A DNA stretch of 10,560 nt from the NCBI GenBank assembly GCA_002309615.1, contig DBXT01000019.1, positions 13,748 through 24,307 of the forward strand. The letters run 5' to 3'. The notes beneath the pieces are model-generated. The model searched no databases and had not been told where the DNA came from. It worked only from the letters and a program-made list of their open reading frames with translations. Origin of the DNA: Bacteroidales bacterium UBA1205 (GTDB lineage: Bacteria; Bacteroidota; Bacteroidia; Bacteroidales; WCHB1-69). The stretch's first letter is position 1, and each line of letters opens with the position of its first letter. The position numbers and the translations under genes were made by a program. This document shows positions 1 to 6,638 of this stretch, in pieces.

Positions 1-1
1 G

Positions 2-9
2 CAAAGGTA
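2..9 (-). promoter_or_regulatory. Leftward promoter -7 box at window edge
   Basis: On the minus strand this reads TACCTTTG, a match to the Bacteroidota -7 consensus TAnnTTTG. It is preceded by a run of eight A and the bases TGC, the same extended context seen upstream of recJ, the SRP RNA and yidC in this window. The start site would fall just outside the window, so the gene it serves is not visible. The rest of 1-181 is very AT-rich and holds no gene I can support. Confidence 0.55.
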
Positions 10-181
10 GCATTTTTTTTATTATAATCCCTATTTTTAAGAAAAAAAATATATCTGCATTTTTTTTCATTAAAAATCAAATATATATATAAAAATCATT
101 CTATCTTAAACAGCATTTTGAGCATCAGTATTCACATTTTCACCTTCCTGACGCATTCCGTTTTGGAATCAAAAAAAATGC

Positions 182-2038
182 TTATACCTGATCTTTATCG
201 TCAAAATCGAATTTAATATCCTTAATTATCAGTTGTAAATAAGAACGACCTTGCCACTCATTCATATCTATATGATAACAAATATTAAAAGGCAGTCCTT
301 GTGAAATTTTGTCATAATATTCAGCCATTCCGAAAGCGATAGCTCCTATGGGATAACTACGATTGTTTTCTTGAAACAACGACATTTTCAAATGATTCTC
401 TCCTACTACACGTACACTTCCCACATCTTTTACATGTTTGGTCATAAAGGTCGGCAACATGTTTTGCGGACCAAAAGGAGCAAAAAATTTCAATACCTCA
501 TACAAGGGAATGGTTACATCGTGCAACTGGATTTCTTCATCTATATCTACTATAGGGGCAATAGCGTCATCGCTAATGGTTTCGGACACCACTTTTTCGA
601 ATTTTTGTTGGAAAGCCGTTAAATTTTCCGGTTTAAGTGAAAGCCCTGCAGCAAAGGTATGTCCGCCAAAATGGTCTAAAACATCACTGCATTGGGACAA
701 TGCCCCGTATAAATCGAAATTACGCACCGAACGGGCAGAACCTGTATATAATGAGCCGTCGTCAGAAAGAGTAAGCACTACGGTCGGCCTGTAAAAATGT
801 TCAACCAATCGCGATGCCACAATACCTACCACACCTTTACTCCAATTGGAGTCAAACACCACGATAGAACGTTTGCGTTCGCTATTAACATCATTTTCTA
901 TTTTAGCTATCGCCTGTTTGGTGGTTTTTTCGTCCAAAGCTCTGCGTTCACTATTATTGGCCTCTACTTTTTCACCCAATTGTATGGTTTTATCATCTCT
1001 GTCGCTTATCAACAAATGTACCGCATTTCTTCCCGTATCCATTCTTCCTGCAGCATTGATGCGGGGACCCACACAAAACACCAAATCGTTAATGGTAATC
1101 TCTTTGGAAAACACTGTTTGTGTTGCACAATCATTTACCGGCACACCCACAGAGGCATGTTTACGCACTATTTTTCCGTATTTTAACAATTCTTCTATTC
1201 CGCTTCGCGGCTGAGAATTAATTCTACGGAGACCAAAATATGCCAATACCCTGTTTTCTCCGGTAATAGGAACCACATCGGAAGCTATACTGATAGCCAA
1301 AAGGTCAAAATATTGATATAACGATTTCACATCCATCCCTTTACGCTGAGACAAGGCCTGCACCAGTTTAAAACCCACTCCACAACCGGTAAGTTCTTTA
1401 TACGGATAATCGCAGTCCTCACGTTTGGGATCCAATATTGCATATGCCTCCGGCAGGGTTGCATCAGGTAAATGATGGTCACATACTATTACATCTATAC
1501 CATAACTGCGAGCGGTGGCTATTTCCTCATGACACTTGATACCGCAATCTAACACTATCATTAAGCTAAATCCGTTATCGTGTGCATATTCCACCGAACG
1601 CATGGATATACCGTAACCTTCCTCATACCTATTGGGTACATAATATTCTATCTTTGGTATGTATTCCTTTAAATACGAATACATTAAAGCAACGGCAGAG
1701 GTTCCGTCAACGTCATAATCTCCGAAAATAAGTACTTTTTCTTGATTAGCTATACCCTGCTCAACTCTGTTAACAGCTTTTTCCATATCTCGCATTAGAT
1801 ACGGAGAGTGTATATCATCAAAGGTAGGACGAACAAATTCATGAGCCGTATTGCTATCCGACATTCCGCGTTGCAATAACAAAGGGGCTAAAATATTTAC
1901 AAAGCGATGCACATCTTCCACACCTCTTTTCTTCAGCCAAGATATTAAACGATCATACTGAGAAAGTTCTTGTGAAAATTTTTGTACCTCTTCACTTGAG
2001 GCACCATTATATACCACCCATCTGTTAATTTTGCCCAT
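182..2038 (-). CDS. recJ: Single-stranded-DNA-specific exonuclease RecJ
   Basis: RecJ degrades single-stranded DNA 5' to 3' in recombination, mismatch and base-excision repair in the cytoplasm. The 618-residue product carries the DHH phosphoesterase signature in order: GDYDVDG at residues 106-112, DCG at 164-166, DHH at 187-189 and SDVVPI at 253-258. Then come GPRINAAGRM near 324-333 and the DHHA1-domain GGH at 458-460, followed by the C-terminal OB-like region. All metal-binding motifs look intact and the length is close to the usual 560-620 residues, so the gene appears functional. The ATG at 2038 is chosen because it lies about 12 nt after the expected start site of a good TAnnTTTG promoter; no Shine-Dalgarno motif is present. 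It is transcribed alone: the upstream gene is separated by 164 nt. No clear intrinsic terminator follows the stop codon. Confidence 0.96.
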   Translation of the reverse strand: MGKINRWVVYNGASSEEVQKFSQELSQYDRLISWLKKRGVEDVHRFVNILAPLLLQRGMSDSNTAHEFVRPTFDDIHSPYLMRDMEKAVNRVEQGIANQEKVLIFGDYDVDGTSAVALMYSYLKEYIPKIEYYVPNRYEEGYGISMRSVEYAHDNGFSLMIVLDCGIKCHEEIATARSYGIDVIVCDHHLPDATLPEAYAILDPKREDCDYPYKELTGCGVGFKLVQALSQRKGMDVKSLYQYFDLLAISIASDVVPITGENRVLAYFGLRRINSQPRSGIEELLKYGKIVRKHASVGVPVNDCATQTVFSKEITINDLVFCVGPRINAAGRMDTGRNAVHLLISDRDDKTIQLGEKVEANNSERRALDEKTTKQAIAKIENDVNSERKRSIVVFDSNWSKGVVGIVASRLVEHFYRPTVVLTLSDDGSLYTGSARSVRNFDLYGALSQCSDVLDHFGGHTFAAGLSLKPENLTAFQQKFEKVVSETISDDAIAPIVDIDEEIQLHDVTIPLYEVLKFFAPFGPQNMLPTFMTKHVKDVGSVRVVGENHLKMSLFQENNRSYPIGAIAFGMAEYYDKISQGLPFNICYHIDMNEWQGRSYLQLIIKDIKFDFDDKDQV

Positions 2039-2056
2039 TTATCTAATAAAAACATG

Positions 2057-2064
2057 CAAAAATA
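2057..2064 (-). promoter_or_regulatory. recJ promoter -7 box
   Basis: The minus strand reads TATTTTTG, matching TAnnTTTG, preceded by six A and TGC. The predicted transcription start near 2050 gives recJ a very short leader of about 12 nt. No convincing TTG-type -33 box is visible upstream. Confidence 0.6.
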
Positions 2065-2104
2065 GCATTTTTTAGCCGTTAATTTTGCATTTGGTATGTG
2101 AATT

Positions 2105-2118
2105 TATTGTAAACAATA
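2105..2118. repeat. Short palindrome upstream of recJ promoter
   Basis: TATTGT and ACAATA form perfect 6-bp arms around a 2-nt AA spacer, roughly 50 bp upstream of the recJ -7 box and about 85 bp downstream of the transporter stop. The size and symmetry would suit a dimeric regulator, but in AT-rich DNA such a palindrome can arise by chance. No regulator is assigned. Confidence 0.3.
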
Positions 2119-2202
2119 CTATGCATTCGCATATACAAGGGATGTTACATGTTCAAAAATCTTTTTTCATACAGCATTTTTTTTGATAACATGAAAAAAA
2201 TA

Positions 2203-3126
2203 TTAATGTCCCTGATATTGTTTGGCGGCCTTGCTATTATTCACTAATGCAACACCTGTAAACACGGCCAAAACGGATACTATTTTTTGCCATGTAAGCA
2301 CATCCATGCCGATACAGATACTGATAATCACCCCTAAAATAGGTTGCAAATACGAATACATACTCACCAAGGTGGGACGTATGTTTTTCTGTCCGATGGG
2401 TATTAACCAATAAGCTATAAATGTTGCAAAAACAATCACGTATAATATTTCGCTTACAATATTTATTTTAAGGTCAGCCACATTAATACTATGTATATCA
2501 TGCCACGCAATAGGCAATGATATTAACAAAGATATTAAAAACATCCATTTCATAAAAGTAAACACATGATATCTGGATATCAACGGTCGGAATACCCCTA
2601 AATACAAGGCAAAGCTCAAACTATTGAGCAACATAAGCATTATTCCCGCGGGGGAAGTTTGATACACGCCCCCCGTAGCCATAGATAATGAATTAAATAT
2701 CAACAGTAGCACTCCTCCGAATGCCAACATCACCCCTGAGGATTTTTTCCATGTAATGGGCTCTTTAAGGAATATGGCCGCTATAATCATGGTCATAATA
2801 GGCGACAATGATGTCAGAATGGAAGTATCAATGGTGGTGGTGATAGTAATGGCGGAAAGAAACGTCATCTGTGGTATCAGCAAACCCAATAAAGAAGCGA
2901 TAAGAATATATTTAAAATCTTTCCTTTCTATTTTTTCTTTCGGTATAAACAAAGAAAACAGCCAAAACAATATGGTGGCTCCAAGGGCACGAAGTGTAAA
3001 CAATGCCAAGGGGGTTACTACCTCGGCATTAGCTATTTCTTTACAAATAATGATATTAAAAGCAAAGATAGTATAGGCACCGGCGCTTGCCAAATGCCCG
3101 ATGACGGCTTTTGTGTTCTCTCCCAT
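2203..3126 (-). CDS. EamA/DMT-family transporter (10 TM)
   Basis: This is an inner-membrane permease of the drug/metabolite transporter superfamily (EamA type). The 307-residue product is almost entirely hydrophobic helices and shows the internal duplication of the family. The first half, about residues 10-146, ends in a helix pair around SPIMTMIIAAIFLKEPITW (109-127). The second half, about 160-295, ends in the matching pattern MYSYLQPILGVIISI (256-270). The SP/QP ... E or G motif before the last helices of each half is typical of EamA proteins. Substrate cannot be told from sequence; members export amino acids, metabolites or toxic compounds. It starts 1 nt after the stop codon of the mechanosensitive-channel gene, so the two are probably translationally coupled and share an operon. 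The start ATG is fixed by this junction; there is no Shine-Dalgarno motif. Confidence 0.9.
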   Translation of the reverse strand: MGENTKAVIGHLASAGAYTIFAFNIIICKEIANAEVVTPLALFTLRALGATILFWLFSLFIPKEKIERKDFKYILIASLLGLLIPQMTFLSAITITTTIDTSILTSLSPIMTMIIAAIFLKEPITWKKSSGVMLAFGGVLLLIFNSLSMATGGVYQTSPAGIMLMLLNSLSFALYLGVFRPLISRYHVFTFMKWMFLISLLISLPIAWHDIHSINVADLKINIVSEILYVIVFATFIAYWLIPIGQKNIRPTLVSMYSYLQPILGVIISICIGMDVLTWQKIVSVLAVFTGVALVNNSKAAKQYQGH

Positions 3127-3127
3127 T

Positions 3128-4087
3128 TTATTTATCCATGTGCACCTGTACTTGCGGGAATGGTATTACTATGCCCTCTTGCTGGAAGGCGGTATATACT
3201 ATTTCGTTCATTCCTTCAAACACCTTCCAGTAATTATCTATAGTTGCCCATGTTCGCAATGTTAAATCCACAGAACTATTGCCCAAAGCCGTAACTACCA
3301 CCAAAGTCTCTCTCGTTTTTTCCACATCAGGATTTTCTTCAGCCAAACGCAACAACACCTCCCGAGCCTTTTCCACCGACTGACCATATGCAATACTCAC
3401 TTTGACATCCACTCTGCGGATTCTTTCTTTGGAAAAATTAATCAACGTGCCTGTTGCTAATTGTGTATTGGGAATAATGATGGTTTTTTTATCAAAAGTA
3501 TTCAATATGGTGTTGAACATGCGTATTTCTTTTACAAAGCCTTCATATCCTGCCCCGCTGATATAATCTCCTACCTTATAAGGCTTCATAATCAATATAA
3601 TCACACCTCCGGCAAAATTCTGTAATGTACCTTGCAAGGCCATGCCCACCGCCAAACCGGCAGCTCCGATAATGGCAATGAACGAAGTGGCTTTTATCCC
3701 CACTAAATCCATCACCATAATGATAAGCAAAATTTTGAGCACTACATTGATGAATGATATCAAAAATCCCTTCAGCGACACATCCAGTTTCTGCTTTTCC
3801 ATCAATTTGTTCAAGGTGCGATCCAGGAGTTTTAACAATTTGAGCCCTATCCACAATACCAATATAGCCGCTATCAACCGAGGGATAAAGCCGGCGGCAA
3901 GTTCCACCAATGCATTGATGGCATTTTTTATTATTTCATTTTCTCCCGTAAACACCTCTTTCACGTCTGACAAAGACTGAATATTTTGCAAACTATCCCG
4001 TAAAGTGGCATGAATACTATCAGCTATGCCCAAATCTTCCGGCACTATTTCCGATACCTCAGGGGCAACTTTTTGCGACTCTACCAT
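3128..4087 (-). CDS. MscS-family mechanosensitive ion channel
   Basis: This is a small-conductance mechanosensitive channel, which opens under membrane tension to release solutes during hypo-osmotic shock. The 319-residue protein has a polar N-terminal extension (1-60) and TM1 at about 67-87. TM2 lies at about 109-130, and the pore-lining TM3 starts near 136 with the Gly/Ala-rich pattern AIIGAAGLAVGMALQGTLQN (138-157). The beta domain follows, with KPYKVGDYI (168-176) and IIIPNTQL (203-210). The alpha/beta C-terminal domain ends in PFPQVQVHMD (309-318), equivalent to the C-terminal PYPQ region of E. coli MscS. It is a little longer than E. coli MscS (286 residues) because of the N-terminal extension. 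It lies 43 nt after the zinc-ribbon/SUMF1 gene and 1 nt before the EamA transporter gene, all on one strand. It is probably expressed from the promoter at 5097-5104. Confidence 0.95.
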   Translation of the reverse strand: MVESQKVAPEVSEIVPEDLGIADSIHATLRDSLQNIQSLSDVKEVFTGENEIIKNAINALVELAAGFIPRLIAAILVLWIGLKLLKLLDRTLNKLMEKQKLDVSLKGFLISFINVVLKILLIIMVMDLVGIKATSFIAIIGAAGLAVGMALQGTLQNFAGGVIILIMKPYKVGDYISGAGYEGFVKEIRMFNTILNTFDKKTIIIPNTQLATGTLINFSKERIRRVDVKVSIAYGQSVEKAREVLLRLAEENPDVEKTRETLVVVTALGNSSVDLTLRTWATIDNYWKVFEGMNEIVYTAFQQEGIVIPFPQVQVHMDK

Positions 4088-4130
4088 AACCTATGATTTT
4101 GAATTGATAATTATTTTAACAGGTGATACA

Positions 4131-5030
4131 TCAAGGCTCCATCACCACTCTAAAACCTATATTGCTATAACCGGTTTGAGGATTGCTATAATTTCTATTG
4201 CTCACCCGACAATTGCCGGCATAACTAAGCCATCCTCCGCCTCTTAGCACTTTATTCACTTTAACATTAGGATTATTCTCCATATTCAACGGTGCTGCAG
4301 CGGAATAAGCATTGGCATACCAATCTTGACACCATTCTCTCACATTCCCGCTCATATCGTATATGCCCAATTCATTGGGGGCTTTGGTTCCCACAGGATG
4401 TGTGCTTCCTCTGTCCCAATCTTCATCATGCCAAGCCACTTCATTGATATTATTGCTTCCGCTATATTTAAACCCTTCACTTTTCACACCCCCTCGAGCG
4501 GCAAATTCCCATTCTGCCTCTGTGGGTAAGCGAAACACCTTTCCTGTTTTTTCACTCAATTTTTGAACAAACTGCTGGCAAGAATACCAATTCACTTGCT
4601 CTACCGGCAAATCTTCTCCGCTAAAATGGGATGGATTAAAATCCATAATCTCATTCCATAATGCCTGTGTCACCAAATATTTACCTATATAAAAACTTCC
4701 CAAAGTAACCGCATGAACAGGCTTTTCGTCAGCATTCACATCTTCTCCCTGCTCGGGCGTGGCACCCATCATGAAGGTTCCGCCTTCCACTTTAATCATT
4801 TCCAACACCACCTCTCCTATGGTAAATATCTTATGTACCTCCCCATAATGCAATTTGGCACCGCATTCCGCACAAAATATGGAGCCGTAATGATTTCCAT
4901 GTCCGCAATTACTACACGACACCCATGCTTCAACCACATCATTTATCGTGGTGTTTTCCACTTTTACACCACAAAAACGACAATATATACTATCGTTTTC
5001 TATTTCTTTGTCACATGTTGTACATCTCAT
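4131..5030 (-). CDS. Double zinc-ribbon protein with SUMF1 (FGE-sulfatase-like) domain
   Basis: The product has two parts. The N-terminus has two zinc-ribbon units: Cys3, 6, 17, 20 and Cys39, 42, 53, 56, both CxxC-x10-CxxC. Residues 75-299 form a SUMF1/formylglycine-generating-enzyme-like domain: GGTFMMGA (83-90), RLPTEAEWEFAARGG (167-181), YDMSGNVREWCQDWY (224-238), LRGGGW (262-267) and CRVSNRN...NIGFRVV near the C-terminus. True formylglycine-generating enzymes use a pair of closely spaced cysteines just before the RxxxR segment. Here only Cys274 is present there, so catalytic activation of sulfatases is unlikely; many SUMF1-domain proteins have other or structural roles. There is no signal peptide, so it is probably cytoplasmic. 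The ATG at 5030 is preferred: a TTG two codons upstream is possible but would only add two residues. It is the first gene of an operon with mscS-like and EamA genes. Function not established. Confidence 0.88.
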   Translation of the reverse strand: MRCTTCDKEIENDSIYCRFCGVKVENTTINDVVEAWVSCSNCGHGNHYGSIFCAECGAKLHYGEVHKIFTIGEVVLEMIKVEGGTFMMGATPEQGEDVNADEKPVHAVTLGSFYIGKYLVTQALWNEIMDFNPSHFSGEDLPVEQVNWYSCQQFVQKLSEKTGKVFRLPTEAEWEFAARGGVKSEGFKYSGSNNINEVAWHDEDWDRGSTHPVGTKAPNELGIYDMSGNVREWCQDWYANAYSAAAPLNMENNPNVKVNKVLRGGGWLSYAGNCRVSNRNYSNPQTGYSNIGFRVVMEP

Positions 5031-5096
5031 AACCAACTAAAAATTTATCATTTAGCACATCGAAAAATGATTCCGTTTTACTCGGGAAAACATTTA

Positions 5097-5104
5097 CAAA
5101 AATA
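5097..5104 (-). promoter_or_regulatory. Promoter -7 box for the SUMF1-mscS-EamA operon
   Basis: The minus strand reads TATTTTTG, matching TAnnTTTG. The start site would be near 5090, giving a leader of about 60 nt before the ATG at 5030. It is preceded by a run of nine T rather than the A-tract of the other promoters. The surrounding stretch 5031-5236 is AT-rich and holds no other gene I can support. Confidence 0.5.
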
Positions 5105-5236
5105 CAAAAAAAAACAATATACCCGAACACCACTTCCTGCTACTATTTATAGACAGAAACGCAAAGCACTACACGCTGTTTATAAAACAGACCGGCGAAA
5201 AAAAAAGAAATGTTTATCGCAGTGTTTATTATCAAC

Positions 5237-5270
5237 AAAAAAAAAAGAAAGCACTGAAATGCTTTCTTTT
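5237..5270 (-). terminator. Intrinsic terminator of tRNA-Phe
   Basis: On the minus strand an 11-bp perfect stem (arms 5260-5270 and 5243-5253, AAAAGAAAGCA with its complement) closes a 6-nt loop. It continues into a run of ten T (5246-5237). The stem begins at the last base of the tRNA CCA end. It separates the RNA gene block from the downstream SUMF1 operon. Confidence 0.88.
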
Positions 5271-5345
5271 GGTGGTGCTAACTGGAGTTGAACCAGTGAC
5301 CTGCGGATTTTCAGTCCGACGCTCTACCTACTGAGCTATAGCACC
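5270..5345 (-). tRNA. tRNA-Phe (GAA)
   Basis: The 76-nt gene folds as a complete cloverleaf. It has a 7-bp acceptor stem GGTGCTA/TAGCACC, D-arm GCTC/GAGC, T-arm ACTGG/CCAGT with TTCAACT loop, a 5-nt variable loop, discriminator A and an encoded CCA end (5272-5270). The anticodon loop CTGAAAA places GAA at 5312-5310, decoding UUC/UUU. The outermost anticodon-stem pair (positions 27 and 43) is a T-C mismatch; the other four pairs are intact. It has its own promoter just upstream and its own terminator. Confidence 0.97.
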
Positions 5346-5356
5346 ATTTCGGAGTG

Positions 5357-5364
5357 CAAAAGTA
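5357..5364 (-). promoter_or_regulatory. tRNA-Phe promoter -7 box
   Basis: The minus strand reads TACTTTTG, matching TAnnTTTG, ending 11 nt before the mature tRNA 5' end. Transcription would start about 5 nt upstream of the tRNA. It follows a nine-T tract. The rest of the gap up to the RNase P RNA (5365-5451) is A-rich and shows nothing else. Confidence 0.6.
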
Positions 5365-5451
5365 GAAAAAAAAACAATACAAAATCCCTTTTGTTGCAAA
5401 AAACTCAAAAAAAAATTGCAATACACTGATTTAAATATAAATATATAAAAA

Positions 5452-5803
5452 AAACAGCAACGCTATAAGCCGGATTCTGTGCTTTGCAGGGCAAAGCTTC
5501 TGTCATTTATCTACTACATTTATCACTAAATGTCTCTATCGACCTACCCTCCGAGATTGAACGAGCAGCCCTCAAGCCTCGGTTTACATGGTCTTTCAGC
5601 CCATAAGGTTTACCCCCGCATTTCGTCACCGAAATGTGTTGTGAGCTCTTACCTCACATTTTCACCCTTACCTTTCGGCGGTTATTTTCTGTGGCCCTGT
5701 CTGTCATTGTTGCCAATGCCTTTCTGTTAGAAAGTATGGTGCTCTATGCTGTCCGGACTTTCCTCTCCTTCGTTAGAAGCAGCGACAGAACACGTTGCTG
5801 TTT
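5452..5803 (-). ncRNA. rnpB: RNase P RNA, class A
   Basis: This is the catalytic RNA of ribonuclease P, which removes 5' leaders from tRNA precursors. On the minus strand the near-universal 5' core GAGGAAAGTCCGGAC lies at 5766-5751 and the 3' core ACAGAATCCGGCTTATAG at 5480-5463. The ends were set by helix P1: AAACAGCAACG (5803-5793) pairs perfectly over 11 bp with CGTTGCTGTTT (5462-5452), and the 3' strand runs into a run of T. Internal signatures include AACCGCCGAAAGGTAAGGG and GGAGGGTAGG, comparable to the E. coli M1 RNA segments CAAACCGCC, AGGTAAGGGTGAAA and GGGTAGGCTGC. The length (about 352 nt) is normal. It begins only 14 nt after the stop codon of the YciO-like gene, and no TAnnTTTG box is visible in that gap. 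It may be processed from a longer transcript or use a promoter I cannot recognise. Confidence 0.95.
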
Positions 5804-5817
5804 GTTATATTGCTATC

Positions 5818-6438
5818 TTATAAAAAATCCACCACCCCTTTGCCTTGTCTTATCAACTCCACCGTTCCGCCGACACAATTGAGCACAGTGGACGGAATAT
5901 AATCACCGGTTCCGCCATCTATTACCATATCCACTTTATCGGCGTATTGCTCATATATCAACTCCGGATCGGTAATATATTCCAAAATATCATCATCCAC
6001 CTTCAAAGATGCATTCATAATAGGATTACCCAATAACCTGACTATCTCCCTCGGTATGTTATTATCGGGAACCCTTATCCCTATGGTCTTTTTCTTTTGT
6101 ATAGATTTCGGCACATTGGAATTAGCCTCCAATACAAAGGTATACGGACCGGGTAACAATTGTTTCATCAATTTGAAAACGGTATTGTTAATAGGTTTGG
6201 TAAATTCCGACAAATTGCTTAAATCACTACAGATAAAAGAAAAATTAGATTTTTCCTTCACTTTTTTAGTTAAATAACACAATTTTTCAAAAGCCTTGAT
6301 ATTATATATGTCACAACTGATACCATAAACCGTATCCGTCGGAGAAATGATTACTCCCCCGTTTTTTAAACAATCCACCACTTGGCGCAATTGTCTTTCA
6401 TTCGGATTATCGGCATATAATTTAACTAACATTGACAT
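5818..6438 (-). CDS. YrdC/Sua5/YciO-family protein (threonylcarbamoyl-AMP synthase-like)
   Basis: The family makes L-threonylcarbamoyladenylate from threonine, bicarbonate and ATP for the t6A37 modification of ANN-decoding tRNAs. The 206-residue single-domain product shows GGVIISPTDTVYGISCD (27-43), LLPGPYTFVL (94-103), GIRVPDNNIP (120-129) and STVLN (183-187). The segments NFSFICSDLSNLSEF (65-79), DPELIYEQYADKVDMVIDGG (157-176) and the ending RQGKGVVDFL resemble E. coli YciO more than TsaC, as I recall those sequences. The C-terminal Sua5 domain is absent. YciO proteins bind nucleotide but their role in t6A synthesis is less certain, so function is given at family level. It lies between SRP RNA and RNase P RNA on one strand. 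The start codon is 8 nt after the SRP RNA terminator T-run, with no Shine-Dalgarno motif and no separate promoter visible. A second ATG two codons in is an alternative start. Confidence 0.93.
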   Translation of the reverse strand: MSMLVKLYADNPNERQLRQVVDCLKNGGVIISPTDTVYGISCDIYNIKAFEKLCYLTKKVKEKSNFSFICSDLSNLSEFTKPINNTVFKLMKQLLPGPYTFVLEANSNVPKSIQKKKTIGIRVPDNNIPREIVRLLGNPIMNASLKVDDDILEYITDPELIYEQYADKVDMVIDGGTGDYIPSTVLNCVGGTVELIRQGKGVVDFL

Positions 6439-6446
6439 ATCTATCT

Positions 6447-6453
6447 AAAAAAA
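6447..6453 (-). terminator. T-run terminator of SRP RNA
   Basis: Seven T on the minus strand follow directly on the closing helix of the SRP RNA (GGGTAAG paired with CTTACCC). The RNA's own terminal stem plus the T-run can act as an intrinsic terminator. The next gene's start codon is only 8 nt further on. Confidence 0.65.
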
Positions 6454-6550
6454 GGGTAAGCTACCTATATCGCACCGCTCAACCATTTTACCCTTGCTAC
6501 CTTCCGATCCTGGGGGAGTTCAACAGGAGCTGGTCGTATAAGACTTACCC
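6454..6550 (-). ncRNA. ffs: Signal recognition particle RNA, small bacterial (4.5S) type
   Basis: This is the RNA of the signal recognition particle, which with Ffh and FtsY brings ribosomes making membrane proteins to the translocon and YidC. The minus strand carries the conserved apical domain CAGGATCGGAAGGTAGCAAG with the GGAA tetraloop and flanking symmetric and asymmetric loops bound by the Ffh M domain. The ends are set by the closing helix GGGTAAG (6550-6544) with CTTACCC (6460-6454), giving 97 nt. The predicted start site from the promoter box at 6556-6563 falls at about 6550, matching the RNA 5' end. There is no Alu domain, as expected outside some Firmicutes and archaea. Confidence 0.95.
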
Positions 6551-6555
6551 GAATG

Positions 6556-6577
6556 CAAAAGTAGCATTTTTTTTTCA
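6556..6577 (-). promoter_or_regulatory. SRP RNA promoter (extended -7 element)
   Basis: On the minus strand the element is TG, nine A, TGC and then TACTTTTG, the last being a TAnnTTTG box at 6563-6556. The start site about 6 nt further on coincides with the first base of the SRP RNA closing helix. The whole 22-nt element is repeated, inverted, with two differences, as the yidC promoter. Confidence 0.75.
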
Positions 6578-6638
6578 ATTATTTCCATACTAAACTTTCT
6601 TTTTATAAAAAATTAACGCACCCGTTTTAAAACATATC

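Noticed and set aside
106..156. Minus-strand 16-codon reading frame (MRQEGENVNTDAQNAV) after recJ
   Set aside because: Its composition looks protein-like, but it is very short, has an in-frame stop just upstream, no promoter of its own, and is not in the recJ frame. It may be a remnant or chance.
2149..2202. Possible terminator after the EamA transporter gene
   Set aside because: CATGTT and AACATG can pair, but the stem is six AT-rich pairs with a loop of more than 30 nt; too weak to call.
4713..5291. Plus-strand 192-codon open frame
   Set aside because: It runs antisense to the zinc-ribbon/SUMF1 gene and into the tRNA; the minus-strand gene has clear domains, so this is a shadow frame.
5530..5882. 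Plus-strand open frames of 66 and 82 codons
   Set aside because: They lie on the opposite strand of the RNase P RNA and the end of the YciO-like gene, and their translations resemble no family I know.
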